NCBI RefSeq assembly: GCF_048213115.1
Contig: NZ_CP172404.1
Location: 310,001 to 374,000, forward strand
DNA: 64,000 nt
Reading direction: 5' to 3'
From: Niveibacterium terrae
GTDB lineage: Bacteria; Pseudomonadota; Gammaproteobacteria; Burkholderiales; Rhodocyclaceae
Each line of letters starts with the position of its first letter. Positions within the stretch are counted from its first letter, which is position 1. The translations under genes were made by a program, and so were the position numbers. Below, in pieces: positions 23,280-32,130 of the stretch. Under the pieces are notes generated by a model. That model was not told the origin of the DNA and made no database searches. It saw only the letters and a list, made by a program, of their open reading frames with translations.

Positions 23280-23528
23280 ATGAAGAAATCCCCGCTCGCG
23301 CCGCGCAACCCCTTGGTTGCCGAGGCGCTCAAACGCAAGGCGGGCGCTCATATGCGCACGCGCAAGGCCCAGCGGCGGGCCGACCGGATCGAGCTGCTTG
23401 CGCGCCTGAACGGCCGTCGCGATGGCCGCGGCGAGGACGGCGGTTTTTCCACCCAGGCGCATGTCGTGTGCCTGGGTGGGCGAATCGCCCGTTTCGCCTC
23501 TTCCCCCCTTTCCGTCCGAGCTGCCTGA
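23280..23528 (+). CDS. small basic hypothetical protein
   Basis: 82 aa starting MKKSPLAPRNPLVAEALKRK and continuing AGAHMRTRKAQRRADRIEL. The first ~45 residues are strongly basic and resemble a short conserved protein of Betaproteobacteria of unknown role. The rest (HVVCLGGRIARFASSPLSV) is less convincing. Its TGA overlaps the ATG of the aminopeptidase gene, so translation may be coupled. The long upstream extension of the frame runs through the TGGCGCGATT array and is rejected. Confidence 0.5.
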   Translation: MKKSPLAPRNPLVAEALKRKAGAHMRTRKAQRRADRIELLARLNGRRDGRGEDGGFSTQAHVVCLGGRIARFASSPLSVRAA

Positions 23529-25321
23529 TGACTTCTGCGATTCCTTCCCGCCTCGCCGCGCTGCGCGCCGCGATGGCCGAGCAGGGCGTGTCCGCCTGCC
23601 TGATCCTCTCTTCCGATCCCCATCTGTCCGAATACCTGCCCGATCACTGGCAAGGTCGGCAGTGGATCTCCGGCTTCACCGGCTCGGTCGGCACTTTCAT
23701 CGCAACCGCCGACTTCGCCGGAGTCTGGGTCGATAGCCGCTACTGGGTCCAGGCCGAAGCTCAGCTCGCCGGAACCGGGATCACGCTGATGAAAGTCGAA
23801 ACCGGCATCTCGAGCCGCCACGTCGATTGGCTGGCCGAGACGCTGGCGAGCGGCGCCGTCGTCGCGGTCGATGGCGATTGTTTGGGCCTCGCCGCGGCCA
23901 AGCAGCTCGGCGATGCGCTGGGCGCGAAGGACATCAGCCTGCGCACCGATCTGGACCTGCTCGACGCGATCTGGGCCGATCGTCCCGGTCTGCCCGCCGC
24001 GCCGGTGCGCGCCCACGATCTGCCCCATGCGGTCGTCGCGCGCGGCGACAAGCTCGCCAATCTGCGCGCCGAGCTCGCCGGAAAGGGCGCGGATCACCAC
24101 TTTCTGTCCACGCTCGACGACATCTGCTGGATCTTCAACCTGCGCGGTGCCGATGTCAGCTTCAACCCGGTCTTCCTCGCCCATGCGCTGATCGCGCCGG
24201 ATTCGGCGACGCTGTTCGTCGGCGCCGGCAAGATCGGCTCTGCCTTGCAGGCCGAGCTGGCTCGGGTCGGCGTGCGCGTCGCGCCCTACGAGGACGCAGC
24301 GGCCGCGCTCGCCGCACTGCCGGCCACTGCACGCTTGCTGGTCGATCCGCGCCGCATCACCTTCGGTCTGCGCCAGGCCGTCGCCGACGGCGTCGCCGTG
24401 ATCGAGGCGATCAATCCGTCGACGCTCGCGAAGTCGCGCAAGGACAACGGCGAAGCGGTCTTCGTCCGCGAGGCGATGGAAGCGGACGGCGCTGCGATGA
24501 GCAATTTCTACGCCGCGTTCGAGGCGGCTCTGGCCCGCGGCGAGCGCGTCACCGAGTGCGACGTCGACGAGCGGATCACCGCCGAGCGGCTCAAGCAGCC
24601 CGGCTGCATCGGTGCGAGCTTCGGCACGATCGCCGGCTTCAACGCCAACGGCGCGATGCCTCACTACCACGCGACGCCCGAATCGGACACCGTGATCGCC
24701 GGCAACGGCCTGCTGCTGATCGACTCGGGCGGCCAGTATCTGGGTGGCACGACCGACATCACCCGGGTCTGGGCGATCGGGCACGTCAGTGCCGAACAGA
24801 AGCGCGATTTCACGCTGGTGCTGAAGGGCACGATGGGCCTGTCGCGCGCCCGCTTCCCGCTCGGCACCCCGGGGCCGATGCTCGATTCGCTCGCCCGCGC
24901 GCCGATCTGGGCCGCGTCGGTCGAGTACGGCCACGGCACCGGTCACGGGGTCGGCTACTTCCTGGCCGTCCATGAAGGCCCGCAGACGATCTCGAAGGCG
25001 ATCCCGACGCCCGAGATGGCGATGCTGCCGGGCATGATCACGTCGGTCGAGCCGGGCATCTACCGTCCCGGCCAATGGGGCGTGCGGATCGAGAACCTGG
25101 TGCTGAACGTCGCGGCGCCGGATGCCGGCTTCGGGGACTTCCTCGAGTTCGAGACGCTGACCCTGTGCCCGATCGATACCCGCTGCATAGCCCGCGAGCT
25201 GCTGAACGAGGACGAGCGGGCCTGGCTCAACGGCTATCACGCCGAAGTGTTCCGCCGCGTCTCGCCGCGCGTCACCGGTGCCTCGCTCGAATGGCTCAGG
25301 GAGCGCACCGCGGCGATCTGA
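23528..25321 (+). CDS. pepP: Xaa-Pro aminopeptidase (M24B family)
   Basis: 597 aa cytoplasmic metalloenzyme that removes N-terminal residues preceding proline. There are two creatinase-type N-terminal domains (about 1-300), as in the long eukaryote-like aminopeptidase P. The pita-bread catalytic domain carries the ligands: Asp pair in LLLIDSGGQYLGGTTDITRV, His in GHGTGHGVGYF, Glu in MITSVEPGIY and Glu in RIENLVL. The start is the ATG at 23528 overlapping the previous stop. A strong bidirectional terminator follows. The symbol is given for function; the length class differs from E. coli PepP (441 aa). Confidence 0.9.
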   Translation: MTSAIPSRLAALRAAMAEQGVSACLILSSDPHLSEYLPDHWQGRQWISGFTGSVGTFIATADFAGVWVDSRYWVQAEAQLAGTGITLMKVETGISSRHVDWLAETLASGAVVAVDGDCLGLAAAKQLGDALGAKDISLRTDLDLLDAIWADRPGLPAAPVRAHDLPHAVVARGDKLANLRAELAGKGADHHFLSTLDDICWIFNLRGADVSFNPVFLAHALIAPDSATLFVGAGKIGSALQAELARVGVRVAPYEDAAAALAALPATARLLVDPRRITFGLRQAVADGVAVIEAINPSTLAKSRKDNGEAVFVREAMEADGAAMSNFYAAFEAALARGERVTECDVDERITAERLKQPGCIGASFGTIAGFNANGAMPHYHATPESDTVIAGNGLLLIDSGGQYLGGTTDITRVWAIGHVSAEQKRDFTLVLKGTMGLSRARFPLGTPGPMLDSLARAPIWAASVEYGHGTGHGVGYFLAVHEGPQTISKAIPTPEMAMLPGMITSVEPGIYRPGQWGVRIENLVLNVAAPDAGFGDFLEFETLTLCPIDTRCIARELLNEDERAWLNGYHAEVFRRVSPRVTGASLEWLRERTAAI

Positions 25322-25339
25322 TCGAGACCGCGCACAAAC

Positions 25340-25373
25340 AAAAACGGCGAGGCCAAGGCCTCGCCGTTTTTTT
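25340..25373. terminator. bidirectional terminator pepP/pta
   Basis: AAAAACGGCGAGGCC (25340-25354) pairs perfectly with GGCCTCGCCGTTTTT (25357-25371). T- and A-tracts on the two sides serve both convergent genes. Confidence 0.92.
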
Positions 25374-25405
25374 ATCGCTCCCGGCGAACCGGGAGCGCGG
25401 GATCA

Positions 25406-27451
25406 TCAGGCGCGGGCGTCTTCGATCGCCTTGGCCTGGATCGCGGTCAGCGCGATCGTGAACACGATGTCGTCGACCAGCGCGCCACGCGACAGGTCAT
25501 TGACCGGCTTGCGCAGGCCCTGGAGCATCGGGCCGACGCTGACGACGTTGGCGCTGCGCTGCACGGCCTTGTAAGTCGTGTTGCCGGTGTTCAGATCCGG
25601 GAACACGAAAACGGTGGCCTTGCCGGCAACCGCGCTGCCCGGAGCCTTCTGGGCGGCGACGGCCTGGACCGAAGCGGCGTCGTACTGGAGCGGGCCGTCG
25701 AGGACCAGATCCGGGTAGCGGGTGTGGGCCTGTTCGGCAGCGGCGCGGACCTTTTCGACGTCTTCACCGACGCCCGAGGTGCCGGTGCTGTAGCTGATCA
25801 GCGCGACCTTCGGGTCGACGCCGAAGGCGCGGGCGCTGTCCGAGCTCTGCTTGGCGATCTCGGCCAGCTGTTCGGCGTTCGGGTTCGGGTTGATCGCGCA
25901 GTCGCCATAGACCAGGACCTGGTCGGGCATCAGCATGAAGAAGACCGACGAGACCAGCGACGAGCCCGGAGCGGTCTTGATCAGCTGCAGCGCGGGACGG
26001 ACGGTGCTGGCGGTCGTATGGACGGCGCCGCTGACCAGACCGTCGACCTTGTCGACGGCCAGCATCATCGTGCCGAGCACGACCGTGTCTTCGAGCTGGG
26101 CCAGCGCTTGCGGAGCGGTCAGGCCCTTGGCCTTGCGCATCTCGACCATCGGCGCGACGTAGTCCTGACGGATCTCGTCCGGATCGACGATTTCGAGGCC
26201 GGCCGGCAGCGTGATGCCCTGGGCGGCGGCGACCGCTTCGATCGCGGCGCGCTTGCCGAGCAGCACGCAGTGCGCGATGCCCTTTTCTTCGCAGATCGCG
26301 GCGGCGCGGATCGTGCGCGGTTCGTCGCCTTCCGGCAGCACGATGCGCTTGTTCGCGGCGCGGGCCTTCTGGATCAGCTGGAAGCGGAAAGCGGGCGGCG
26401 ACAGGCGGGTCGAAGCCGGGAGCTTGACGCTGGTCTTCAGCGCTTCGGCGCTGAGCTGCTCGGCGATCGTGTCGAGCGCGGCGGTCATCCGCTCGGTGTC
26501 GTCGGCGGCGACGGCGCTGGGGATGCGGCTGATCAGCGCGGCGGTGCTGTAGCTGTCGCCGGTCGTGCGCAGAACGGGCAGGCCGTCGTTGAAGACGCGA
26601 CCGGTCAGCTGCTGGATGCGCGGGTTGATCTCGCTGCCGTGGGTCAGCAGCAGGCCGGCGAGCGGCACGCCGTTGCTGGCGGCCAGCGCGGTCGCGAGCA
26701 TCACGTCGTCGCGGTCGCCGGCGCTGACGATCAGCGCGCCCGGAACCAGGCGGGCGATCATCTCGGAGACCGAACGGGCGGCGACGACGGTTTCGCGGAC
26801 GCGGCGGGTCGCGATTTCGCCTTCGACGAGGACTTCGGCGCCGAGGTGGCGGGCGACGTCGAGCGTGCGCGGAGCGAGCAGGTCGCGGTCGAAGCGGACG
26901 ACGCCCCAGACCGGCAGGCCCAGCTTCGCGGCTTGCGGATCGAAGCCTTCCGGAGCCTTGTTGAAGATCACGCCGGCGATGTTGCGGCCTTCGTTCGAGA
27001 ACTGGCTGGCCGACACGCGGGCTTCGCCGATCGAGTCTTCGACGCTGGCGTCGGCGACGACGACGACTTCAGCCTGCAGGCTGCGGGCGATGTCCTGGTT
27101 CAGACGGGACGTGATGCTGTGGGCCGGATCGACATGCATGCCTTCAACGACCAGGACGTCGGCGTCCTTGGCCGCGCCCATGCACAGGCTCAGGATGTCT
27201 TCGAGCAGCTCGTCGACCTGGGCCGCAGCGACGCGGGCAACGACGTCGGACATCGGCAGAGGCTGGGGAGCTTCGATCTGGCAGATGTCGCGGGCGAACA
27301 GAGTCGAGCGTCCGGGCGCCAACTCATTCTGGGCGACCGGCTTGACGAAGCCGACCTTCATGCCGAGTCTTTGCAGCGAACGGACGACTCCCAGGGCGAC
27401 CGAAGTCAGACCGACTTCGCGGCGCGTGGGCGTGATGAAAAAAGTTTGCAT
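25406..27451 (-). CDS. pta: phosphate acetyltransferase, long form
   Basis: 681 aa. Interconverts acetyl-CoA and acetyl phosphate in the cytoplasm. N-terminal BioD-like P-loop-type domain (MQTFFITPTRREVGLTSVAL, about 1-200), a DRTGG domain (about 210-330; ALIVSAGDRDDVMLATALAA) and the C-terminal PTA_PTB catalytic domain (about 360-681; IVLPEGDEPRTIRAA, SYSTGTSGVGEDVEKV, VFPDLNTGNTTYKAVQR). Length and order equal E. coli Pta (714 aa class). AGCAGGA lies 11 bp before the ATG. No acetate kinase gene lies in the window. Confidence 0.95.
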   Translation of the reverse strand: MQTFFITPTRREVGLTSVALGVVRSLQRLGMKVGFVKPVAQNELAPGRSTLFARDICQIEAPQPLPMSDVVARVAAAQVDELLEDILSLCMGAAKDADVLVVEGMHVDPAHSITSRLNQDIARSLQAEVVVVADASVEDSIGEARVSASQFSNEGRNIAGVIFNKAPEGFDPQAAKLGLPVWGVVRFDRDLLAPRTLDVARHLGAEVLVEGEIATRRVRETVVAARSVSEMIARLVPGALIVSAGDRDDVMLATALAASNGVPLAGLLLTHGSEINPRIQQLTGRVFNDGLPVLRTTGDSYSTAALISRIPSAVAADDTERMTAALDTIAEQLSAEALKTSVKLPASTRLSPPAFRFQLIQKARAANKRIVLPEGDEPRTIRAAAICEEKGIAHCVLLGKRAAIEAVAAAQGITLPAGLEIVDPDEIRQDYVAPMVEMRKAKGLTAPQALAQLEDTVVLGTMMLAVDKVDGLVSGAVHTTASTVRPALQLIKTAPGSSLVSSVFFMLMPDQVLVYGDCAINPNPNAEQLAEIAKQSSDSARAFGVDPKVALISYSTGTSGVGEDVEKVRAAAEQAHTRYPDLVLDGPLQYDAASVQAVAAQKAPGSAVAGKATVFVFPDLNTGNTTYKAVQRSANVVSVGPMLQGLRKPVNDLSRGALVDDIVFTIALTAIQAKAIEDARA

Positions 27452-27785
27452 GGTCGAGTAATCCTGCTCTGGCGCGCCAAAAAAGGGAGACGCCGCATGG
27501 TTATGGTGTCGCCGGCTTGCACGGGGGAAGCCGGCGAAGGGAACTGACGACCGCCAGGCGCCCTGCGGGGAAACGAATCTCCGCCGGTTGCAGCGAACCG
27601 GGTTGGCCTGGGGTCAGCAGATCGATATATCAGAGTGTACCCGGATGAAGCGAAGGGACTTTGCACCGATGCAACAAAAATAGCTGAAACGGCGACCGCT
27701 GTTTCGAAAAAGTCAGCGCCCGGCGGCGCGCGGCTCAGCCGGACTGGTGTAGCATCGCGCGCCTTCGCTCTCCGACCGGATTCCC
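27452..27785. other. 334-bp divergent intergenic region pta/trhP
   Basis: It must hold both promoters. A short hairpin GCCGGCTT-N10-AAGCCGGC lies at about 27511-27537. A single ATATATCAG occurs at 27625. I cannot assign a promoter or riboswitch with confidence. Confidence 0.4.
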
Positions 27786-29057
27786 ATGTCCCACCCCGAA
27801 CTGCTCGCTCCCGCCGGCTCGCTCGCGATGCTGGAGACCGCTTTCGCCTATGGCGCCGACGCGGTCTATGCGGGTCAGCCCCGCTACAGCCTGAGGGCCC
27901 GCAACAACGAGTTCGGCACGCTGGAAAAGCTCAAGGCCGGAATCGACCGTGCTCACGAGCTGGGCAAGGCCTTCTACGTCGTCAGCAATGTCTTTCCCCG
28001 CAACGCGAAACTCAAGAGCTACCTCGCCGACATGGAACCCGTCGTGGCCCTCGCGCCCGACGCGCTGATCATGGCCGACCCCGGCCTGATCAGCATGGTC
28101 CGCGAAGCTTGGCCGGACATGCCCGTCCATCTGTCGGTGCAGGCCAACACCGTCAACTACGCGGCGGTGCGCTTCTGGCAGAAGATCGGGATCTCGCGCG
28201 TGATCCTGTCGCGCGAACTCTCGCTCGAGGAGATCGCCGAAATCCGCGAAGCCTGTCCGGACGTCGAGATCGAGGTCTTCGTCCACGGCGCGCTCTGTGT
28301 CGCGTACTCGGGGCGCTGCCTGCTCTCCGGCTATTTCAACCACCGCGATCCGAACCAGGGAACCTGCACGAACTCGTGCCGCTGGAAGTACGCGGTCCAC
28401 GACGCCGAGGCCGACCCTTCCGGCGACATCGTGCGGACGGTCCCCGGCGTGCGTCTGATCGAGGAGGAGACAAGGCCCGGCCAGATGATGCCGATCGAGG
28501 AGGACGAGCACGGCACCTATGTGATGAATTCGCGCGACCTGCGCGCGGTCGAGCACGTCGCCCGGCTCGTCGAAATGGGCGTGCATTCGCTCAAAATTGA
28601 GGGGCGGACCAAGTCGCCTTACTACGTCGCGCGGACCTGCCAGGCCTATCGCCGCGCGATCGACGATGCGAAGGCCGGCCGGCCTTTCGATCATTCCCTG
28701 CTCGGCGAGCTCGACGGCCTCGCGAACCGCGGCTATACGGATGGCTTCTATGCCCGCCACCACACCGAGGACTACCAGAACTACCTGCGTGGGCACTCCG
28801 AATCGGGGCGCAGCCAGTACGTCGGCGATCTCGCGTGCTACGGCGCGGACGGCCTCGCCGAGGTTGTGGTCCGGAACCGTTTCGCGGTCGGCGACCGGCT
28901 CGAAGTGATCCACCCGTCCGGCAACGAGATCGTCGTCGTCGGCGAGATGTTCAACCAGGACGGGGAGGCCATCGCGGTCGCGCCGGGCAGCGGCCATCAG
29001 GTTCGGGTGAAGCTGCCGGCCGGGCGCGAAGGCGCTTTCCTCGCGCGCTTTCTCTGA
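27786..29057 (+). CDS. trhP: peptidase U32 family tRNA hydroxylation protein
   Basis: 423 aa. Starts MSHPELLAPAGSLAMLETAF with YGADAVYAGQPRYSLRARNN, the YegQ/TrhP signature. TrhP helps form 5-hydroxyuridine at tRNA wobble position 34 using prephenate. The Cys cluster CVAYSGRCLLSGYF and GTCTNSCRWKY carries the iron-sulphur or metal cysteines of U32 proteins. Length (423) fits TrhP (453 in E. coli), not RlhA (~650) or UbiU. Its TGA directly abuts the stop of the convergent yaeQ. Confidence 0.88.
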   Translation: MSHPELLAPAGSLAMLETAFAYGADAVYAGQPRYSLRARNNEFGTLEKLKAGIDRAHELGKAFYVVSNVFPRNAKLKSYLADMEPVVALAPDALIMADPGLISMVREAWPDMPVHLSVQANTVNYAAVRFWQKIGISRVILSRELSLEEIAEIREACPDVEIEVFVHGALCVAYSGRCLLSGYFNHRDPNQGTCTNSCRWKYAVHDAEADPSGDIVRTVPGVRLIEEETRPGQMMPIEEDEHGTYVMNSRDLRAVEHVARLVEMGVHSLKIEGRTKSPYYVARTCQAYRRAIDDAKAGRPFDHSLLGELDGLANRGYTDGFYARHHTEDYQNYLRGHSESGRSQYVGDLACYGADGLAEVVVRNRFAVGDRLEVIHPSGNEIVVVGEMFNQDGEAIAVAPGSGHQVRVKLPAGREGAFLARFL

Positions 29058-29597
29058 CTACTGGCGTTTCTCGACCGTCACCGTGACGCTGCTGCCGTCG
29101 GCGCCTGACAGCCACAACTCGCCGTCCTGGATCGTCGCCTGCAGCGTCATCGTCCGTTCGGCGAGTGCCGCGAGCGCTCCGCTCGTCGCTTCGTCGACGA
29201 CATAGACGCTCAGCTTCTGCTGCTTGGCCAGATCTTTCGCGTTCGTCTCCCACCAGATCTCGGCGGCCCGGCCGCCATAGACGTAGAGGATCACCTGGTC
29301 GGCGCGGCCGCAGGCCTTGCGCAGCCGCTTCTCGTCGGGCAGGCCGACCTCTATCCACTGTTCGATCGCACCGGTCAGATCCTTGCGCCACAGATCCGGT
29401 TCATCGTCGCTCGACAGGCCCTTGCAGAACTCCAGCGCCGGATCGGCGTTCAGCGCGAACGCGAGCAGCCTGACCATCATCCGCTCGTCGGTCTCGGAAG
29501 GATGGCGGGCCAGGGTCAGCGGGTGTTCCGCATAGTAGTGCCGGTCCATGTCCGAGACCTGGAGCGCTGCTTTGAATATCGTCGATTTGAGAGCCAT
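29058..29597 (-). CDS. yaeQ: YaeQ family protein
   Basis: 179 aa starting MALKSTIFKAALQVSDMDRH, with YYAEHPLTLARHPSETDERM, the conserved block of YaeQ. It adopts a PD-(D/E)XK-like nuclease fold in known structures, but its role is unsettled. The open frame reaches 29849 through the divergent yhcH start region; the ATG at 29597 is where family similarity begins. The stop codon touches that of trhP. Confidence 0.9.
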   Translation of the reverse strand: MALKSTIFKAALQVSDMDRHYYAEHPLTLARHPSETDERMMVRLLAFALNADPALEFCKGLSSDDEPDLWRKDLTGAIEQWIEVGLPDEKRLRKACGRADQVILYVYGGRAAEIWWETNAKDLAKQQKLSVYVVDEATSGALAALAERTMTLQATIQDGELWLSGADGSSVTVTVEKRQ

Positions 29598-29763
29598 GTC
29601 TGTCTGCGCGCGGAAGAGGGGGCGAATCCTCGCAGCTGACGGGCGCCTCCGCAAGACTCCCTGAGCGATAATCGCAGTCAGAGCCGTCCTGAGACGGCCA
29701 TCGACGCGGGGCTTCCCGCGTTCCTGCTGCTGCGCGCGTGCCGCGCATTTTCCGGAGAAAGTC

Positions 29764-30237
29764 ATGTTTGTTGGTGAACTGAAGAGCTGGTCCTCCCGCC
29801 GTGCCGTGCTTCCCGCCGCGGTCGTCCGCGCGTTCGAGGCGCTCGACAAGCTCGGTGTCGCGACGCTCGCGACCGGGCGCTACGAGATCGAAGAGGGCAT
29901 GTTCGTGATGATCCAGGAGCCGACGACCAAGCTCTTGGCCGCGACCCGCCCGGAAGCCCACCGCGAACACGCCGACATCCAGATCGTGCTCGATGGCGTC
30001 GAACGCCTCGGCTTCGCACCGGCCGACCCCGATCTGGCGCCGATCGAGGACAAGCTCGCGACCGGCGACATCGCTTTCTACCCGTCGCCCCGCCACGAGT
30101 GCTTCGTCGATCTCGTTCCCGGCCAGTATGTGATCTTCTATCCGGGCGATCTGCACCGCCCCTGCTGCGCGGTCGGCGAACCGGCGCCCGAGCGCAAGGC
30201 CGTGCTGAAGATCCACCGCTCGCTGCTGGGACTCTGA
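29764..30237 (+). CDS. YhcH/YjgK/YiaL family protein
   Basis: 157 aa beta-rich cupin-like protein. Typical blocks are EIEEGMFVMIQEPTTK, PEAHREHADIQIVLDGVERL and FYPGDLHRPCCAVGEPAPER with the metal-binding His and Glu residues. Relatives include EbgC and the NanQ-type sugar anomerase; a role in sugar (sialic acid or galactoside) metabolism is likely, but no sugar operon is next to it. GGAG lies 6 bp before the ATG. The next gene starts 11 bp later. Confidence 0.85.
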   Translation: MFVGELKSWSSRRAVLPAAVVRAFEALDKLGVATLATGRYEIEEGMFVMIQEPTTKLLAATRPEAHREHADIQIVLDGVERLGFAPADPDLAPIEDKLATGDIAFYPSPRHECFVDLVPGQYVIFYPGDLHRPCCAVGEPAPERKAVLKIHRSLLGL

Positions 30238-30247
30238 GCGCGGCACG

Positions 30248-30721
30248 ATGCCCTTCACGCTCTTTCATCTGGGGCCGGGCATCGCACTGAAAAGCCTGGC
30301 CGGAAAGCGTTTCAGCCTGGCGATGTTCGCCGGCTCCCAAGTCGCGATGGACATCGAGCCAGGCCTCGCGATGCTCGGCGGGGCGGCGACGCTGCACGGC
30401 TATTCGCACACGCTGCCCGGCGCGCTGGCGATCGCGTTGGTCTGCCTGCCTTTCAAGCCTCTGGCCGAAAGGCTGTTCGGCGTCGCGATCCCGCTGCGCG
30501 CTGCGCTGGCCGGGACGCTGGTCGGTGTGTTCAGCCATCTGCTGCTCGACGCCCTGGTGCATGCCGACATCCGGCCCCTCTGGCCTTTCTCGGATCTCGA
30601 TCCGCTGCGCGGCCTGATGAGCTGGGAAGCGGTCGAGCTGCTCTGTGGCGCGCTCGCGCTCGCCGGGCTGCGCTGGGCTCCGCAGGGATGGTGCCGGCTG
30701 AAGGCGATGCGCTGGTTCTGA
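30248..30721 (+). CDS. YdjM-like membrane-bound metal-dependent hydrolase family
   Basis: 157 aa with four hydrophobic helices and conserved polar residues at their ends: FHLGPGIALKSL, SQVAMDIEP, HGYSHTLPGALAI, FSHLLLDALVHADIRPLWPF. This is the His/Asp pattern of the PF04307 (YdjM) family, predicted membrane hydrolases of unknown substrate. The spacing of 11 bp from yhcH suggests a common transcript. Confidence 0.7.
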   Translation: MPFTLFHLGPGIALKSLAGKRFSLAMFAGSQVAMDIEPGLAMLGGAATLHGYSHTLPGALAIALVCLPFKPLAERLFGVAIPLRAALAGTLVGVFSHLLLDALVHADIRPLWPFSDLDPLRGLMSWEAVELLCGALALAGLRWAPQGWCRLKAMRWF

Positions 30722-30829
30722 AAATTGAACCAGCGTCAAAGTCTTTAAGGGCCGCGGATCAGAACTTGCCGCGGCGCGCTTCGACCTTCGTGCCGTGCCG
30801 CGCCGGGCAATCCCTGCGACAATGACCCC

Positions 30830-31195
30830 ATGAATGGACTGCACATCCTTGCCGATCTCCACGGCTGCGCCGCTGACGCGCCCTGGTTCGACGCCGAGGC
30901 GCTCAGCGCCCACTGCGAAGCGTTCGCGCTTGAGGCCGGGCTGACGGTCGTCGGGCGCCACTGGCACGCCTTCGGGGGCGAGGGCGGAGTGACCGGCGTC
31001 GTGCTGCTCGCCGAATCCCATCTGACCGTCCATACCTGGCCCGAGCTGCGCGCGGCGACCTTCGATGTCTATGTCTGCAATTTCAGCGCCGACAATTCGG
31101 CGAAGGCCGAAGCGGTCTGTACGGCGCTGCTCGAACTCTTCCGCCCCGGGCAAAGCCAGATCCGCCGGATAGAGCGCGGCTCCGCACCGCGATGA
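30830..31195 (+). CDS. speD: S-adenosylmethionine decarboxylase proenzyme (class 1B)
   Basis: 121 aa. Makes decarboxylated AdoMet for spermidine synthesis. The self-processing site LLAESHLTVHTWPE gives Glu62/Ser63, where Ser63 becomes the pyruvoyl cofactor; His68 and Cys83 (FDVYVCNFS) are the processing and catalytic residues at the same numbers as in the Thermotoga enzyme. Length fits the short bacterial class. The stop overlaps the ATG of the transporter gene. No speE is seen in the window. Confidence 0.93.
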   Translation: MNGLHILADLHGCAADAPWFDAEALSAHCEAFALEAGLTVVGRHWHAFGGEGGVTGVVLLAESHLTVHTWPELRAATFDVYVCNFSADNSAKAEAVCTALLELFRPGQSQIRRIERGSAPR

Positions 31196-32124
31196 AGGCT
31201 TCCCTGCTGCAGGGCGTGCTCAGCGCGCTCGGCGCCGGCCTGGTCTGGGGCCTCGCCTTCGTCGTGCCGATCATGCTGCCGGACTATCCGCCGACCCTGC
31301 TCGCCTTCGGCCGCTACCTCGCTTTCGGCGTGATCGCACTCGCGCTGGCCTTGCGCCGCCTGGCCCCGCTGCGTGCGCTGTCCGGCCGCGACTGGCTCGT
31401 TGCGCTGGAACTCACGCTGGTCGGCAACCTGCTCTATTACCTCTGTCTCGCCTCGGCAATCCAGACGGTCGGCGCCGCGCTGCCAACAATGACCATCGGT
31501 ACCCTGCCGGTGGTCATCGCGGTCGTCGCGAACCTGCAGCAGAACAGCCTGCCCTGGAAAAAGCTGTTGCCGGCGCTTGCCGTAATCGCCTCCGGCCTGT
31601 TGCTGGTCCACCGTCACGAGCTGAGGGCAACAGGAATTCCGGCCGCCGCGATGGGACGGGGCGTCGCGCTCGCGTTCGGTGCGCTGCTGTGCTGGACCTG
31701 GTATCCGATCCGCAATGCGCGCTGGCTCAAGATGAGGCCAGGCTTGTCGGCGGCGAACTGGTCGACCGCCCAAGGCCTCGCGATGCTGCCGCTGGCCTTG
31801 GTCGGCTTCGCCCTGATCGGGCCGATCGGCCTTCCCGAGGCTTTTCCCTGGCCTCTGGGGCCCCGGCCGGCGATCTATCTTGGCCTGATGCTGGCGACCG
31901 GGCTGTTTGCATCCTGGCTCGGAACCCTGTTCTGGAACCGGGCCAGCGCGCTGCTGCCGACGGCTCTGTCGGGGCAGCTGATCGTGTTCGAAACGCTGTC
32001 GGCGCTGGGCTATGCATTCTTGTGGCAGGGGCGTTGGCCGACGCCGGACGTCGCGGTCGGCATCGCGCTGTTGGTGCTGGGCGTGCTGCTCGGTGTGCGC
32101 ACCTGCCGGGGCGCGTCCGTCTGA
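31192..32124 (+). CDS. DMT-superfamily (EamA) transporter
   Basis: 310 aa with ten hydrophobic helices in two EamA repeats (about 5-135 and 150-305). GLVWGLAFVVPIML and ASAIQTVGAALPTMTIGTLP are typical of the family. The ATGA overlap with speD indicates co-expression and hints at export of a polyamine- or methionine-related metabolite, which is inference. It converges with the next gene 6 bp apart. Confidence 0.87.
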   Translation: MKASLLQGVLSALGAGLVWGLAFVVPIMLPDYPPTLLAFGRYLAFGVIALALALRRLAPLRALSGRDWLVALELTLVGNLLYYLCLASAIQTVGAALPTMTIGTLPVVIAVVANLQQNSLPWKKLLPALAVIASGLLLVHRHELRATGIPAAAMGRGVALAFGALLCWTWYPIRNARWLKMRPGLSAANWSTAQGLAMLPLALVGFALIGPIGLPEAFPWPLGPRPAIYLGLMLATGLFASWLGTLFWNRASALLPTALSGQLIVFETLSALGYAFLWQGRWPTPDVAVGIALLVLGVLLGVRTCRGASV

Positions 32125-32130
32125 CGGCGC

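Noticed and set aside
23348..25240. 630-codon open frame on the minus strand opposite aminopeptidase P
   Set aside because: It mirrors the third-position GC pattern of the real gene, is rich in Arg, Asp and Gln, and shows no family motif. The same holds for long antisense frames at 4437-6152, 8448-10349, 25724-27547 and 27735-28997.
27621..27635. ATATATCAG between pta and trhP as a third copy of the pectin operator
   Set aside because: Only nine bases match and the flanks differ (GATCGATATATCAGAG). The neighbouring genes have no link to pectin.
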